From Flavobacterium sp. (GTDB lineage: Bacteria; Bacteroidota; Bacteroidia; Flavobacteriales; Flavobacteriaceae): a stretch of 64,000 bases of DNA. Made by a program: the position numbers and the translations under genes. This document shows positions 19,661-28,190 of this stretch, piece after piece. The notes beneath the pieces are model-generated. The model saw nothing but the letters and a program-made list of their open reading frames with translations, was not told the DNA's origin and made no database searches. The stretch spans positions 1-64,000 of the forward strand of contig NZ_JANJUQ010000007.1 of NCBI RefSeq assembly GCF_024710485.1, read 5' to 3'. The first letter of the stretch is position 1. Each line of letters opens with the position of its first letter.

Positions 19661-21874
19661 ATGAAAAAAATTACACTGCTGCTTCTTGGACTCTTTTTTC
19701 TTCAAGTCGGTGTGGCACAAGATTCAACACAAACCAAAAGACCTAAAATTGGTTTGGTTTTGAGTGGCGGCGGTGCTAAGGGATTTGCCCATATAGGTGT
19801 ATTGAAAGTATTGGAAGAAGCCGGCGTTAAAATCGATTACATAGGCGGAACCAGTATGGGCGCAGTGGTTGGTGGATTGTATGCTTCCGGTTACAGTGCT
19901 ACGCAAATCGATTCCATTTTTTACCATACAGATTTCGACGAATTACTACAAGATTACATTCCGCGTTCTTCCAAAAGCTTTTACGAAAAGCGAAATGACG
20001 AAATGTATGCATTGACTTTGCCTTTTCACAAATTCAAAATCGGAATTCCCATCGCGCTTTCCAAAGGCATGTATAACTACAATTTGTTGTCAAAATTAAC
20101 GCATAAAGTCCGCCACATTCGTGAATTCGACAGATTACCCATTCCGTTTTTATGTGTAGCCACCGACATAGAAACCGGCGAAGGGATTATTTTAAAAGAA
20201 GGCTATTTGGCACAAGCGTTATTGGCCAGCTCGGCTTTTCCCTCTTTATTTTCACCGGTTGAAATAGACGGAAGAGTGTTGATTGACGGTGGTGTAGTGA
20301 ATAATTATCCGGCTGAAGAAGTCCGAAAAATGGGCGCCGACATTATAATTGGTGTTGACGTTCAGGATGATTTGAAAGACCGAGACGCTTTAAAAGACGC
20401 TACCCGAATTTTGGTACAAATTACCAACTTGGACATGATTAAAAGCATGAACGAGAAAAAGAAGATTACGGATATTTACATCAAACCCGACATTTCTAAT
20501 TACGGTGTAATCTCTTTCAACGAAGGGAAAGAAATTATCCAAAAAGGGGAAATAGCTGCGATGTTAGAAATTGATAAAATTAAAAAGCTGGCCAATCCGG
20601 AGGAAAAATATGCATTGAACCAACATCCGGTTAAAAGCGACTCACTATTCATCAAAAGTATTAGCCTTAATCGCTTGGAAAATTATACCCGCGCTTTTAT
20701 TTTAGGAAAGCTGCGATTCAAGAATGGCAAAAAAATCAGTTATGACGATTTAAAAACAGGCATTAACAACATTAATGCTACGCAAAACTTCAGTCGGATT
20801 AGTTACACCATCGAACCTTACCAAGGTGCAGATGAGTTGAAATTAAACCTGAGCGAAAACAACACCAAAACATTTTTAAAATTCGGTTTGCACTACGACG
20901 GTTTGTACAAAAGTGCCTTGTTAACCAACATCACGCAGAAAAAATCGCTCTTCAAAAACGATGTGGTTTCTTTGGATTTGGGATTAGGCGATAACATTCG
21001 CTATAACTTAGATTATTACATAGATAACGGCTTTTACTGGAGCTTTGGGATAAAATCGAGATATAATAAATTTAACCGAAATGTAGTAACCGATTTTCGC
21101 GACGGTGCTATTTTGGACCAATTGGGCTTGAACAGCATTAATATCGACTTTTCGGATTTTACCAATCAGGCTTATATGCAAACGGTATTTATTCAAAAAT
21201 TCCTCATCGGAGCCGGAGTGGAATTGAAACGTCTCAAAATTAAATCTGACAATCTGGGAACCGTAAACCCCGTTTTTGAAAAAAGTTGGTACACCAGTTT
21301 ATTTGGTTATATGAAGTATGACTCTTTCGACAATAAATTGTTCCCTAAGAAAGGGTGGTTTCTGTCGGGAGACATTCAGTCTTTCATTTATTCGACGGAT
21401 TACACCCGAGAGTTCAATCGCTTCTCCATAGCTAAAGGAGAAATCGGCGTAGTGAAATCTTTTTATAAAAAAGTAACTCTTAAAGTACAGTCAGAGCTTG
21501 GATTCACCATTGGCGATGAAAGCGTTCACTTTTTTGATTTTGTTTTAGGAGGTTATGGTTTTAATACTATCAACAACTTCAAACACTTTTACGGTTATGA
21601 TTTTTTGAGTTTGTCTGCCGACAGTTACATCAAGTCTTGTTTCACCATTGATTACGAATTCTACAAAAAAAACCACTTCAATTTTGCTGCCAATTATGCT
21701 AATGTAGCCGACGATTTGTTTCGAACCGGCAATTGGCTGTCAAGACCAACCTATAACGGTTACGCGGTTGGCTATGCTTTAGAGTCGGTTATCGGGCCGG
21801 TTGAAGTTAAGTATACCTGGTCGCCCGAATTGAGTCGGGGCTACACTTTTATCAGTATTGGATTTTGGTTCTAA
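19661..21874 (+). CDS. Patatin phospholipase fused to an outer-membrane barrel
   Basis: A 737-residue exported protein with signal peptide MKKITLLLLGLFFLQVGVAQ. The patatin domain carries the oxyanion motif GGGAKG (about 33-38), nucleophile elbow GTSMG (about 64-68) and catalytic DGG in LIDGGVVNNYP (about 208). A POTRA-like linker follows (about 325-400), then a C-terminal 16-strand-type BamA/Omp85 barrel ending in GYTFISIGFWF with a terminal aromatic. This resembles type Vd (PlpD-like) patatins: a lipase held at or passed through the outer membrane. It starts 9 bp after uvrC, so it is probably read from the uvrC promoter. Substrate lipid unknown. Confidence 0.86.
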   Translation: MKKITLLLLGLFFLQVGVAQDSTQTKRPKIGLVLSGGGAKGFAHIGVLKVLEEAGVKIDYIGGTSMGAVVGGLYASGYSATQIDSIFYHTDFDELLQDYIPRSSKSFYEKRNDEMYALTLPFHKFKIGIPIALSKGMYNYNLLSKLTHKVRHIREFDRLPIPFLCVATDIETGEGIILKEGYLAQALLASSAFPSLFSPVEIDGRVLIDGGVVNNYPAEEVRKMGADIIIGVDVQDDLKDRDALKDATRILVQITNLDMIKSMNEKKKITDIYIKPDISNYGVISFNEGKEIIQKGEIAAMLEIDKIKKLANPEEKYALNQHPVKSDSLFIKSISLNRLENYTRAFILGKLRFKNGKKISYDDLKTGINNINATQNFSRISYTIEPYQGADELKLNLSENNTKTFLKFGLHYDGLYKSALLTNITQKKSLFKNDVVSLDLGLGDNIRYNLDYYIDNGFYWSFGIKSRYNKFNRNVVTDFRDGAILDQLGLNSINIDFSDFTNQAYMQTVFIQKFLIGAGVELKRLKIKSDNLGTVNPVFEKSWYTSLFGYMKYDSFDNKLFPKKGWFLSGDIQSFIYSTDYTREFNRFSIAKGEIGVVKSFYKKVTLKVQSELGFTIGDESVHFFDFVLGGYGFNTINNFKHFYGYDFLSLSADSYIKSCFTIDYEFYKKNHFNFAANYANVADDLFRTGNWLSRPTYNGYAVGYALESVIGPVEVKYTWSPELSRGYTFISIGFWF

Positions 21875-21900
21875 AACCTAATTGCGATGAAAAATATATT

Positions 21901-21933
21901 TTTGTGTTTTTTAAAACAGAAAAACTATATTTG
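21901..21933 (+). promoter_or_regulatory. Promoter of the amino-acid permease
   Basis: TTTG (21901-21904), 21 bp, then TATATTTG (21926-21933): a full -33/-7 match. The predicted leader is about 20 nt. Confidence 0.65.
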
Positions 21934-21959
21934 AAATCTATTAACTAAACCAACAATTT

Positions 21960-23420
21960 ATGTCAATTTGGAGAGTAAAACCGGTATCTGCTTTTGAAGC
22001 AGATATGAAAAAAAATGATTTAAAAAGAATATTGACAAAGTGGGGATTAACCTCATTAGGTATCGGAGCCATCATCGGTGGTGGAATTTTCACTTTAACC
22101 GGTATTGCCGCTCATGATTATGCCGGGCCAGCCTTGGCTTTGTCTTTTGTAATTGCAGGTATTGGCTGTTTATTTGCTTCCCTTTGTTATGCTGAATTTG
22201 CCTCAGTACTTCCCGTTGAAGGCTCTGCTTATGCTTATGCTTATGGCACTGTAGGTGAACTTTTTGCCTGGTTCATCGGATGGAACTTGATCCTGGAATA
22301 CATGATGGGCGCAACTACCGTAGCCGTGGCATGGAGTGGTTATTTTGTTAAACTGTTGCATCTTTTTGGGATAGATTTCCCAATTTGGCTCTGCAACGAT
22401 TTAACAACCGCAACCGAAAAATACGCCGAATTAGGCCAAGCTGCACCAAGTTTTGCCTTCAATTTACCGGCTTTTTTAATCACTTGGATTGTAACTTACA
22501 TCTTAGTAAAAGGAATTAAAGAAGCGGCAAAAACCAATAATATCATTGTAATCATTAAGGTAGCCGTTGTTTTATTTGTAATTATAGCAGGTGCTTTTTA
22601 CATCGATACTGCTAACTGGCAACCCTTTATCCCAGCTGAAAAAACCATTTTGATTGATGGCGTAGAAAAAGTAAGCTTCGGTTTCGGGGGTGTTTTAACC
22701 GCCGCTACTATTGTCTTTTTTGCTTACATTGGTTTTGATGCGGTTTCTACCCAAGCCGGTGAAGCCATTAACCCTAAGAAAGACGTGCCGTTTGCTATTG
22801 TAGCTTCACTAGTCATCTGTACTGTATTGTACATCTTGGTTTCATTAGTGTTAACAGGTATGGTGCCTTATGACCAATTGGACAAATCAGCTCCTGTGGC
22901 TTCTGCTTTCAGTGAAAACGGAATCACTTGGGCGGTGTTCATCATTACACTTGCTGCTACTGCAGGATTGACCAGCGTAATGTTGGTAATGATGTTGGGA
23001 CAAACCAGAATCTTCTTAGGAATGGCCAAAGACGGTTTGTTGCCTAACTTCTTCAAAACTTTACACCCAACTTTTAAAACTCCGCACAAAAGCACAATAT
23101 TAGTAGGTGGTATCATTTCAATTGTGGCGGCTTTAACACCAATCAACAAGGTAAGCGAAATGTGTTCTATGGGAACTTTATTAGCCTTTGCCATGGTTTG
23201 TGTAGCGGTAATGATTTTAAGAGTGAAAAAACCGGAATTGGAAAGACCTTATAAAACTCCGGCCGTATACTTAGTAGGAACTCTGGGAGTAGGTTTCAAT
23301 TTGTTCTTGATGTACTTTGTGCGAAAAGAAACTTGGATTGCGTTCATCGTTTGGGGAATCATCGGAATAAGTGTTTACTTCCTTTACAGTAAGAAAAAGT
23401 CCAACCTTAATCAACTTTGA
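21960..23420 (+). CDS. APC-family amino-acid permease
   Basis: A 486-residue inner-membrane transporter of the amino acid-polyamine-organocation superfamily. The helix 1 substrate motif GIGAIIGGGIFTLTG (about 35-49) and the helix 6 segment FAYIGFDAVSTQAGEAINPKK, seen here as FFAYIGFDAVST and GEAINP, are typical of cationic amino-acid transporter/YfnA-like members. About 12-14 membrane segments are visible. The exact substrate is unknown. It has its own promoter and terminator; the aromatic amino-acid genes downstream make import of amino acids for catabolism plausible but unproven. Confidence 0.9.
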   Translation: MSIWRVKPVSAFEADMKKNDLKRILTKWGLTSLGIGAIIGGGIFTLTGIAAHDYAGPALALSFVIAGIGCLFASLCYAEFASVLPVEGSAYAYAYGTVGELFAWFIGWNLILEYMMGATTVAVAWSGYFVKLLHLFGIDFPIWLCNDLTTATEKYAELGQAAPSFAFNLPAFLITWIVTYILVKGIKEAAKTNNIIVIIKVAVVLFVIIAGAFYIDTANWQPFIPAEKTILIDGVEKVSFGFGGVLTAATIVFFAYIGFDAVSTQAGEAINPKKDVPFAIVASLVICTVLYILVSLVLTGMVPYDQLDKSAPVASAFSENGITWAVFIITLAATAGLTSVMLVMMLGQTRIFLGMAKDGLLPNFFKTLHPTFKTPHKSTILVGGIISIVAALTPINKVSEMCSMGTLLAFAMVCVAVMILRVKKPELERPYKTPAVYLVGTLGVGFNLFLMYFVRKETWIAFIVWGIIGISVYFLYSKKKSNLNQL

Positions 23421-23426
23421 TAAAAG

Positions 23427-23463
23427 AAATCCAAATTCAAAAAAGAATTTGGATTTTTTTTTT
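23427..23463 (+). terminator. Terminator of the permease gene
   Basis: Perfect 12-bp stem AAATCCAAATTC/GAATTTGGATTT with a six-base loop, followed by ten T. Confidence 0.92.
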
Positions 23464-23491
23464 AGATATTTGTATAGTAAAAAATCATTTT

Positions 23492-23566
23492 ATGATCATA
23501 CTTTTAGCCATAATAGCTGCCTTTGGCATGGGAATCATTGTCGGTAAAAATTTAAAAAACAATTAG
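23492..23566 (+). CDS. Possible 24-residue single-span membrane peptide
   Basis: ATG to TAG encodes MIILLAIIAAFGMGIIVGKN plus LKNN: one unbroken hydrophobic span with G residues at helix-packing spacing and a basic C-tail, exactly what a small membrane protein looks like. A near-match -7 element (GATATTTG) ends 20 bp upstream and a terminator for the previous gene lies just before. No ribosome-binding site is evident, as usual here. The short length makes chance possible; conservation in related genomes would decide it. Confidence 0.4.
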   Translation: MIILLAIIAAFGMGIIVGKNLKNN

Positions 23567-23666
23567 TTTTTGAACTATGACTGTCACGTGGCAAGGTTTA
23601 TTAGCGTATTTAAAATTCCTCATCAAGAGAAATCCTGAGTGATTTGAAGCAATGTATCAATTACAC

Positions 23667-23694
23667 AATGTAACAATAAACCCATTGTTACATT
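23667..23694. promoter_or_regulatory. Inverted repeat upstream of hmgA (candidate operator)
   Basis: Perfect 11-bp arms AATGTAACAAT and ATTGTTACATT separated by six bases, 31 bp before the hmgA start. Further half-site-like AATGT/ACATT words flank it on both sides. There is no T-run after it, so it is not a terminator. A dimeric regulator of tyrosine breakdown binding here is an inference. Confidence 0.5.
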
Positions 23695-23724
23695 TTAACA
23701 TTGTTTAATTAAAACATTACAGTT

Positions 23725-24882
23725 ATGCCGTTATATCATAAATTGGGAAATATCCCTCACAAAAGACACATCATTTTTCGCAAACCTAATGGCGATTTGT
23801 ATTACGAGCAGTTGTTCGGGACAGTAGGTTTTGACGGAATGTCGACCAACTCCTATCACGAACACCGTCCGACGCAAGTTAAAGAAATCAGAAACCAATA
23901 CAGCGTGGCACCCAAAATTGCCAAAGCGAATAACATTCAATCTTATCGCCTGCGAGGCTTTCAAGTAAATCCTGAAAACGATTTTTTGGAAAGCCGTAAA
24001 ATCGTCTTAACCAATTCGGATTGTCACATCGTTTTGGCTGCACCGAAACAATCGACTACCGATTATTTTTATAAAAACACCGATTCCGACGAGATGATTT
24101 TCATCCACAAAGGTTCCGGGAAATTGAGAACCATGTTAGGGAATATCGATTTCAAATACGGTGATTATTTGATTATTCCCCGTGGCATCATTTACAAAAT
24201 GGATTTTGACACCGAAGACAATCGCTTATTCATTGTAGAATCACATCGCCCTATTTATACTCCGAAACGTTATAGAAACTGGTTCGGACAATTGTTAGAG
24301 CATTCTCCTTTCTGTGAGCGTGATATTCGTCGCCCATACGAACTGGAAACTTATGACGAAAAAGGCGAATTTGTCATCAAAGTGAAGAAAAAAGACGAGA
24401 TTTTCGATATGGTTTATGCTACACATCCGTTTGATGTCATCGGATATGACGGCTACAACTATCCGTACGCTTTTTCCATTCACGATTTTGAACCGTTAAC
24501 TGGAAGAATACACCAACCGCCTCCGGTGCATCAAACTTTCGAAACCGATGCTTTCGTGGTTTGCTCCTTTGTACCGCGTTTGTACGATTACCATCCCGAA
24601 GCTATCCCGGCACCTTATAACCACAGCAACATCGACTCTGACGAAGTATTATACTATGTTGACGGTGATTTTATGAGCCGAAACGATATCGAAGCCGGAC
24701 ACATTTCACTTCACCCGGCCGGTATTCCGCACGGTCCGCATCCCGGAGCTGCTGAGAGAAGTATCGGTAAAAAAGATACTCAGGAATTGGCCGTAATGGT
24801 AGATACTTTCAAACCCTTAATGGTAACGGAAGAAGCCATGAAAATAGCCGATGATAAATACTATCAATCTTGGTTGGAATAA
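23725..24882 (+). CDS. hmgA: Homogentisate 1,2-dioxygenase
   Basis: A 385-residue non-haem Fe(II) ring-cleaving dioxygenase that opens homogentisate to maleylacetoacetate in phenylalanine/tyrosine breakdown. It has the double cupin fold of the family. The likely iron ligands sit in the C-terminal half: His in PYNHSNIDSDE, Glu in SDEVLYY and His in GIPHGPHPG. It is shorter than human/Pseudomonas enzymes (about 430-445). Its enzymatic partner hppD follows 147 bp downstream across an intergenic repeat, and a long inverted repeat lies just upstream. Confidence 0.92.
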   Translation: MPLYHKLGNIPHKRHIIFRKPNGDLYYEQLFGTVGFDGMSTNSYHEHRPTQVKEIRNQYSVAPKIAKANNIQSYRLRGFQVNPENDFLESRKIVLTNSDCHIVLAAPKQSTTDYFYKNTDSDEMIFIHKGSGKLRTMLGNIDFKYGDYLIIPRGIIYKMDFDTEDNRLFIVESHRPIYTPKRYRNWFGQLLEHSPFCERDIRRPYELETYDEKGEFVIKVKKKDEIFDMVYATHPFDVIGYDGYNYPYAFSIHDFEPLTGRIHQPPPVHQTFETDAFVVCSFVPRLYDYHPEAIPAPYNHSNIDSDEVLYYVDGDFMSRNDIEAGHISLHPAGIPHGPHPGAAERSIGKKDTQELAVMVDTFKPLMVTEEAMKIADDKYYQSWLE

Positions 24883-24884
24883 AT

Positions 24885-24909
24885 GTCATCCTAAGCGCAG
24901 TCGAAGGAA
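24885..24909. repeat. REP-like intergenic repeat
   Basis: GTCATCCTAAGCGCAGTCGA followed by AGGAA closely matches the GTCATCCTGAGCGnAGTCGAAGGA repeat found dispersed between genes in many bacteria, including Bacteroidota. Its ends (TCCT/AGGA) can pair. It directly abuts copy B of the two-armed repeat. Confidence 0.6.
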
Positions 24910-24910
24910 G

Positions 24911-24968
24911 GAGCTATTTCCCGCTATCCGTTGCAATCTCTTCGAGGATTTCCACTACTATCGGGGCT
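24911..24968. repeat. Dispersed two-armed intergenic repeat, copy B (short spacer)
   Basis: Left arm GAGCTATTTCCCGCTATCC then GTTGCAATCT; right arm AGGATTTCCACTACTATCGG plus GGCT. Here the spacer is reduced to a small CTC-TTC-GAG hairpin. Compare copies at 9884 and 46946. The upstream in-frame extension of hppD is made of this repeat and is not coding. Confidence 0.68.
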
Positions 24969-25029
24969 AAAAATAAAATTTAAACACAACTTTGGGTACT
25001 TCACTTTACCTCTTTTAAATACAAGAATT

Positions 25030-26190
25030 ATGTCACAAGAAATCAAATCCGTAGAATACGGTTTAGAAAAAATATTTGAAGGAGCACAAGATTTCCTTCC
25101 GTTATTAGGTACAGATTACGTAGAATTTTATGTCGGAAATGCCAAGCAAGCCGCCCATTTCTATAAAACGGCTTTCGGTTTCCAATCGTTGGCTTATGCC
25201 GGATTAGAAACCGGTATGCGAGACAGAGCTTCCTATGTTTTGAAGCAAGATAAAATTCGTTTGGTTTTAACCACTGCTTTGAACAGCGATTCTCCTATTG
25301 GTGAACATGTAAAAAAACACGGCGACGGTGTAAAGATTATTGCCCTTTGGGTAGAAGATGCCCGAGCTGCCTTTGCAGAAACTACCAAAAGAGGTGCTAA
25401 AGTATACATGGAACCAACCGTTGAAAAAGACGAACACGGTGAAGTAGTACGCGCCGGAATTTACACTTACGGCGAAACCGTACACATGTTTGTAGAGCGT
25501 AAAAATTACAATGGTATCTTTTTACCGGGCTACCAAGAATGGAAATCCGACTACAATCCGACACCGGTTGGTTTGAAATATGTAGACCATATGGTTGGCA
25601 ACGTAGGCTGGAACGAAATGAATACATGGGTAAAATGGTACGAAGACGTTATGGGATTTGTAAACTTCCTTTCGTTCGACGACAAACAAATCACTACAGA
25701 ATATTCCGCTTTGATGTCGAAAGTAATGAGCAACGGTAACGGAAGAATCAAATTTCCTATCAACGAACCGGCGGAAGGCAAGAAAAAATCGCAAATTGAA
25801 GAATACTTAGACTTTTACGAAGGTGCCGGAGTACAACACATTGCAGTAGCGACCGACGACATTATCAAAACCGTAGCCGAAATGAGAGCGCGTGGAATCG
25901 AATTCCTTACTACTCCGCCACAAGCCTATTACGATGCTATCCCGGAGAGATTAAAAGACCACATGAACAAGTTCAAAGAAGACATCAACGAACTGCAAAA
26001 ATTAGGCATCATGATTGATGCGGACGATGAAGGTTACTTATTGCAAATCTTTACCCGTCCGGTAGAAGACCGTCCAACTTTGTTCTTTGAAATCATTCAA
26101 AGAATGGGCGCAAGAGGTTTTGGTGCCGGAAACTTCAAAGCGTTATTTGAATCTATTGAAAGAGAGCAAATGTTACGAGGAACGTTGTAA
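25030..26190 (+). CDS. hppD: 4-hydroxyphenylpyruvate dioxygenase
   Basis: A 386-residue Fe(II) dioxygenase of the vicinal-oxygen-chelate fold, turning 4-hydroxyphenylpyruvate into homogentisate, the substrate of the upstream hmgA product. The metal-binding triad is visible as YVDHMVGNV, VQHIAVATDDI and TLFFEIIQRMG, with the C-terminal gate helix GFGAGNFKALFESIE. ATG 25030 (MSQEIKSVEYG) was chosen; the frame opens at 24931, but that part is the intergenic repeat. CAACTTTG at 24987 may be its -7 element. Confidence 0.95.
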   Translation: MSQEIKSVEYGLEKIFEGAQDFLPLLGTDYVEFYVGNAKQAAHFYKTAFGFQSLAYAGLETGMRDRASYVLKQDKIRLVLTTALNSDSPIGEHVKKHGDGVKIIALWVEDARAAFAETTKRGAKVYMEPTVEKDEHGEVVRAGIYTYGETVHMFVERKNYNGIFLPGYQEWKSDYNPTPVGLKYVDHMVGNVGWNEMNTWVKWYEDVMGFVNFLSFDDKQITTEYSALMSKVMSNGNGRIKFPINEPAEGKKKSQIEEYLDFYEGAGVQHIAVATDDIIKTVAEMRARGIEFLTTPPQAYYDAIPERLKDHMNKFKEDINELQKLGIMIDADDEGYLLQIFTRPVEDRPTLFFEIIQRMGARGFGAGNFKALFESIEREQMLRGTL

Positions 26191-26276
26191 AACTTTCAAT
26201 TTGTTAAATATAATTTAAAAATCAGACCTAAAAAAGACCGTATTTTATTAAATTACTGTTAAAGTTGACTTTTTAC

Positions 26277-26308
26277 TTGTAATTTCGCAACATCTTAGGC
26301 TATCTTTG
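26277..26308 (+). promoter_or_regulatory. Promoter of candidate small RNA
   Basis: TTG (26277-26279), 21 bp, then TATCTTTG (26301-26308): a full Bacteroidota promoter 170 bp before the next coding start and directly ahead of a short, terminated transcript. Confidence 0.65.
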
Positions 26309-26313
26309 CAGAA

Positions 26314-26423
26314 CAAAAATAGAGGGGTGGTTCCCTCGCATTTTGGATAAATTTTCATAATTTATAGTTTTTTGGTTGGTTAATAGCATAAAAACTCAGT
26401 CATTAATTTGATTGGGTTTTTTT
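26314..26423 (+). ncRNA. Candidate ~110-nt small RNA
   Basis: Bounded by a canonical promoter and an intrinsic terminator, with no reading frame of note inside. Predicted structure: hairpin GAGGG/CCCTC (26322-26337), hairpin ATAAATT/AATTTAT (26347-26365), and a terminator whose 12-bp stem AAAACTCAGTCA/TGATTGGGTTTT (26391-26420) includes two G-U pairs and ends in a T-run. A separate promoter element for the downstream gene lies after it at 26431, so it looks like an independent RNA rather than a leader. It could alternatively be a premature-terminated leader. No family is recognised. Confidence 0.55.
26391..26423 (+). terminator. Terminator of the candidate small RNA
   Basis: Twelve-pair stem with a TTAATT loop, followed by seven T. 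Confidence 0.7.
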
Positions 26424-26430
26424 GTTTTAA

Positions 26431-26438
26431 TACTTTTG
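26431..26438 (+). promoter_or_regulatory. -7 element for the DUF3108 gene
   Basis: TACTTTTG, a TAnnTTTG match, 39 bp before the ATG at 26478 and downstream of the small-RNA terminator. Confidence 0.45.
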
Positions 26439-26477
26439 GAACAGATATTGTAATCGCAGTATAAAAATCAATTCGAA

Positions 26478-27254
26478 ATGAAAAAATACTTATTCTTATT
26501 ATTGCTTTTTATCACTGTAAGTTTCAATACTCAAAAACCGGAAGCTTATGATACCGGGGAGTGGTTTAAATTTCGAATCCACTATGGCTTTATCAACGCC
26601 GGTTATGCCACACTCGAACTTAAAGAAGCCGTTCGTGAAAACAAAAAGGTATACCATGCTGTAGGAAAAGGATATACCGTAGGCATGTCGCGTTTTTTCT
26701 TTAAAGTAGATGACAATTATGAAAGCTACTTCGATAAAGTAACTAACAAACCCTATCAATTTGTTCGAAAAATTGACGAAGGCGGTTACACCAAAAACCA
26801 AGAAGGATTCTTCAATCAAGCCACGAACAAAGTTTTAGTCAAAAATTATAAAAACAATACTGAAAAAACTTTTTCGGTAACAGAGAACGTACAAGATATC
26901 GTTTCTACCTTCTATTTCCTTAGAAATCATCCGAATATAGACAAATTAAAACCCGGAGAATCTGTGGTTGTAGACATGTTTTTCGATGATGAAGTCTATA
27001 AATTCAAACTAAAGTTTTTGGGCAGAGAAGAATTAAAAACTAAATTTGGAACCGCTTCAACTATGATATTTAGACCACTGGTACAATCCGGTAGGGTTTT
27101 TAAAGAAGAAGAAAGTCTCACCGTTTGGATCTCCGACGATGAAAATAAAATACCATTGCGAATCAAAGCCAGCTTGGCCGTAGGTTCTTTAAAAGCAGAT
27201 TTAGACGGCTTTAAAGGACTTAAAAATCCGTTTATGGTGAAATTGAAAAAATAA
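26478..27254 (+). CDS. DUF3108-domain exported protein
   Basis: A 258-residue protein with a signal peptide (MKKYLFLLLLFITVSFNTQ) and a DUF3108-like beta-rich body. The opening EWFKFRIHYGFINAGYATLEL and the repeated paired strands are typical; the former is seen as WFKFRIHYGFINAG then YATLEL. Members are periplasmic and uncharacterised; the fold suggests lipid or hydrophobic ligand handling, which is inference. The stop codon shares one base with the start of the tryptophan dioxygenase gene (TAATG), so translation is coupled. Confidence 0.78.
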   Translation: MKKYLFLLLLFITVSFNTQKPEAYDTGEWFKFRIHYGFINAGYATLELKEAVRENKKVYHAVGKGYTVGMSRFFFKVDDNYESYFDKVTNKPYQFVRKIDEGGYTKNQEGFFNQATNKVLVKNYKNNTEKTFSVTENVQDIVSTFYFLRNHPNIDKLKPGESVVVDMFFDDEVYKFKLKFLGREELKTKFGTASTMIFRPLVQSGRVFKEEESLTVWISDDENKIPLRIKASLAVGSLKADLDGFKGLKNPFMVKLKK

Positions 27255-28189
27255 TGAACAACAAAACAACAAACTACGACCAAGTTCTCTCCGATTTAGA
27301 AAATAAATTTGAGGCCATAAATCAAAAAACCGAAACGCATTTAGAAGGATTGCTTTGGGCCAAACCGATAACCTATTGGGATTATATCCAAACCGATGCC
27401 TTGCTGAATTTGCAAACCCAAAGAACGGTTTTACCGGACGAAATGGTATTTATCATGTACCATCAAGTCAACGAATTGTTGTTCAAAATGATTCTGTGGG
27501 AAATCAACCAATTGTGTCATACTGAAAAGCCCGAAACGGCATTTTTTACTGAAAAACTACGAAGAATCAGTCGCTATTTCGACATGCTGACCACTTCTTT
27601 CGACATCATGGGTGACGGAATGGAAGTAGCACAATACATGAAATTCCGCAACACGCTTACACCGGCCAGTGGTTTTCAAAGTGCACAATATCGCTTAATA
27701 GAGTTCTCTTCCACCGATTTAATCAACTTAATCGATTATCGATTCCGAGCTACCATCGACAGAAACACGCCTTATTCGCATGCGTTCGAACACTTGTATT
27801 GGCAAGCCGCCGGAAAAGATTACCAAACCGGCGAAAAGTCATATCTGATTTTAGAATTCGAAAGAAAATACCGCGAGGAATTCCTTCGTTATATGGAAGA
27901 ATACAATACCATCAACATTTGGCAAAAATTCAAACAACTTCCGGCAGAAGACCAACAAAACCCTGAACTGGTAAAAGCCATGCGCCATTACGATTACACT
28001 GTGAATATCACTTGGGTTATGGGACATTTGAATGCGGCTAAAAAATACATCGAAAGCGGTCAAGGTTCCGGAGAAGCTACCGGCGGAAGCGATTGGAAAA
28101 AATACATGCATCCTAAATACCAACGCCGCATCTTTTTCCCGGAATTATGGTCTGAAGAAGAATTAAAAAACTGGGGAGAAGGATTGTAA
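27254..28189 (+). CDS. Tryptophan 2,3-dioxygenase
   Basis: A 311-residue haem dioxygenase opening the indole ring of tryptophan to N-formylkynurenine, the first step of the kynurenine pathway. Family hallmarks include the substrate-binding region FIMYHQVNELLFKMILWE (about 64-81) and the C-terminal haem-proximal stretch WVMGHLNAAKKYI. GSGEATGGSDWKKYM is the conserved GTGGS-type loop. It is encoded directly after the DUF3108 gene (TAATG overlap) and 1 bp before the M23 peptidase gene. With hmgA and hppD it makes this a small aromatic-amino-acid catabolic region. Confidence 0.94.
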   Translation: MNNKTTNYDQVLSDLENKFEAINQKTETHLEGLLWAKPITYWDYIQTDALLNLQTQRTVLPDEMVFIMYHQVNELLFKMILWEINQLCHTEKPETAFFTEKLRRISRYFDMLTTSFDIMGDGMEVAQYMKFRNTLTPASGFQSAQYRLIEFSSTDLINLIDYRFRATIDRNTPYSHAFEHLYWQAAGKDYQTGEKSYLILEFERKYREEFLRYMEEYNTINIWQKFKQLPAEDQQNPELVKAMRHYDYTVNITWVMGHLNAAKKYIESGQGSGEATGGSDWKKYMHPKYQRRIFFPELWSEEELKNWGEGL

Positions 28190-28190
28190 T

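Larger units (their letters stand above)
23421..23724. other. 304-bp gap between the permease gene and hmgA
   Basis: Contains the permease terminator (23427), a possible 24-residue membrane-peptide gene (23492), about 100 bp in which nothing is recognised (23567-23666), and the candidate operator (23667). No tRNA or full -33/-7 promoter for hmgA was found by eye. Confidence 0.75.

Noticed and set aside
23577-23642. 21-codon frame (MTVTWQGLLAYLKFLIKRNP...) before hmgA
   Set aside because: No promoter or composition signal, and the hydrophobic part is weak. Nothing distinguishes it from chance.
24931-25029. Upstream extension of hppD
   Set aside because: The added 33 residues are translated intergenic repeat copy B; homologous sequence starts at MSQEIKSVEYG.
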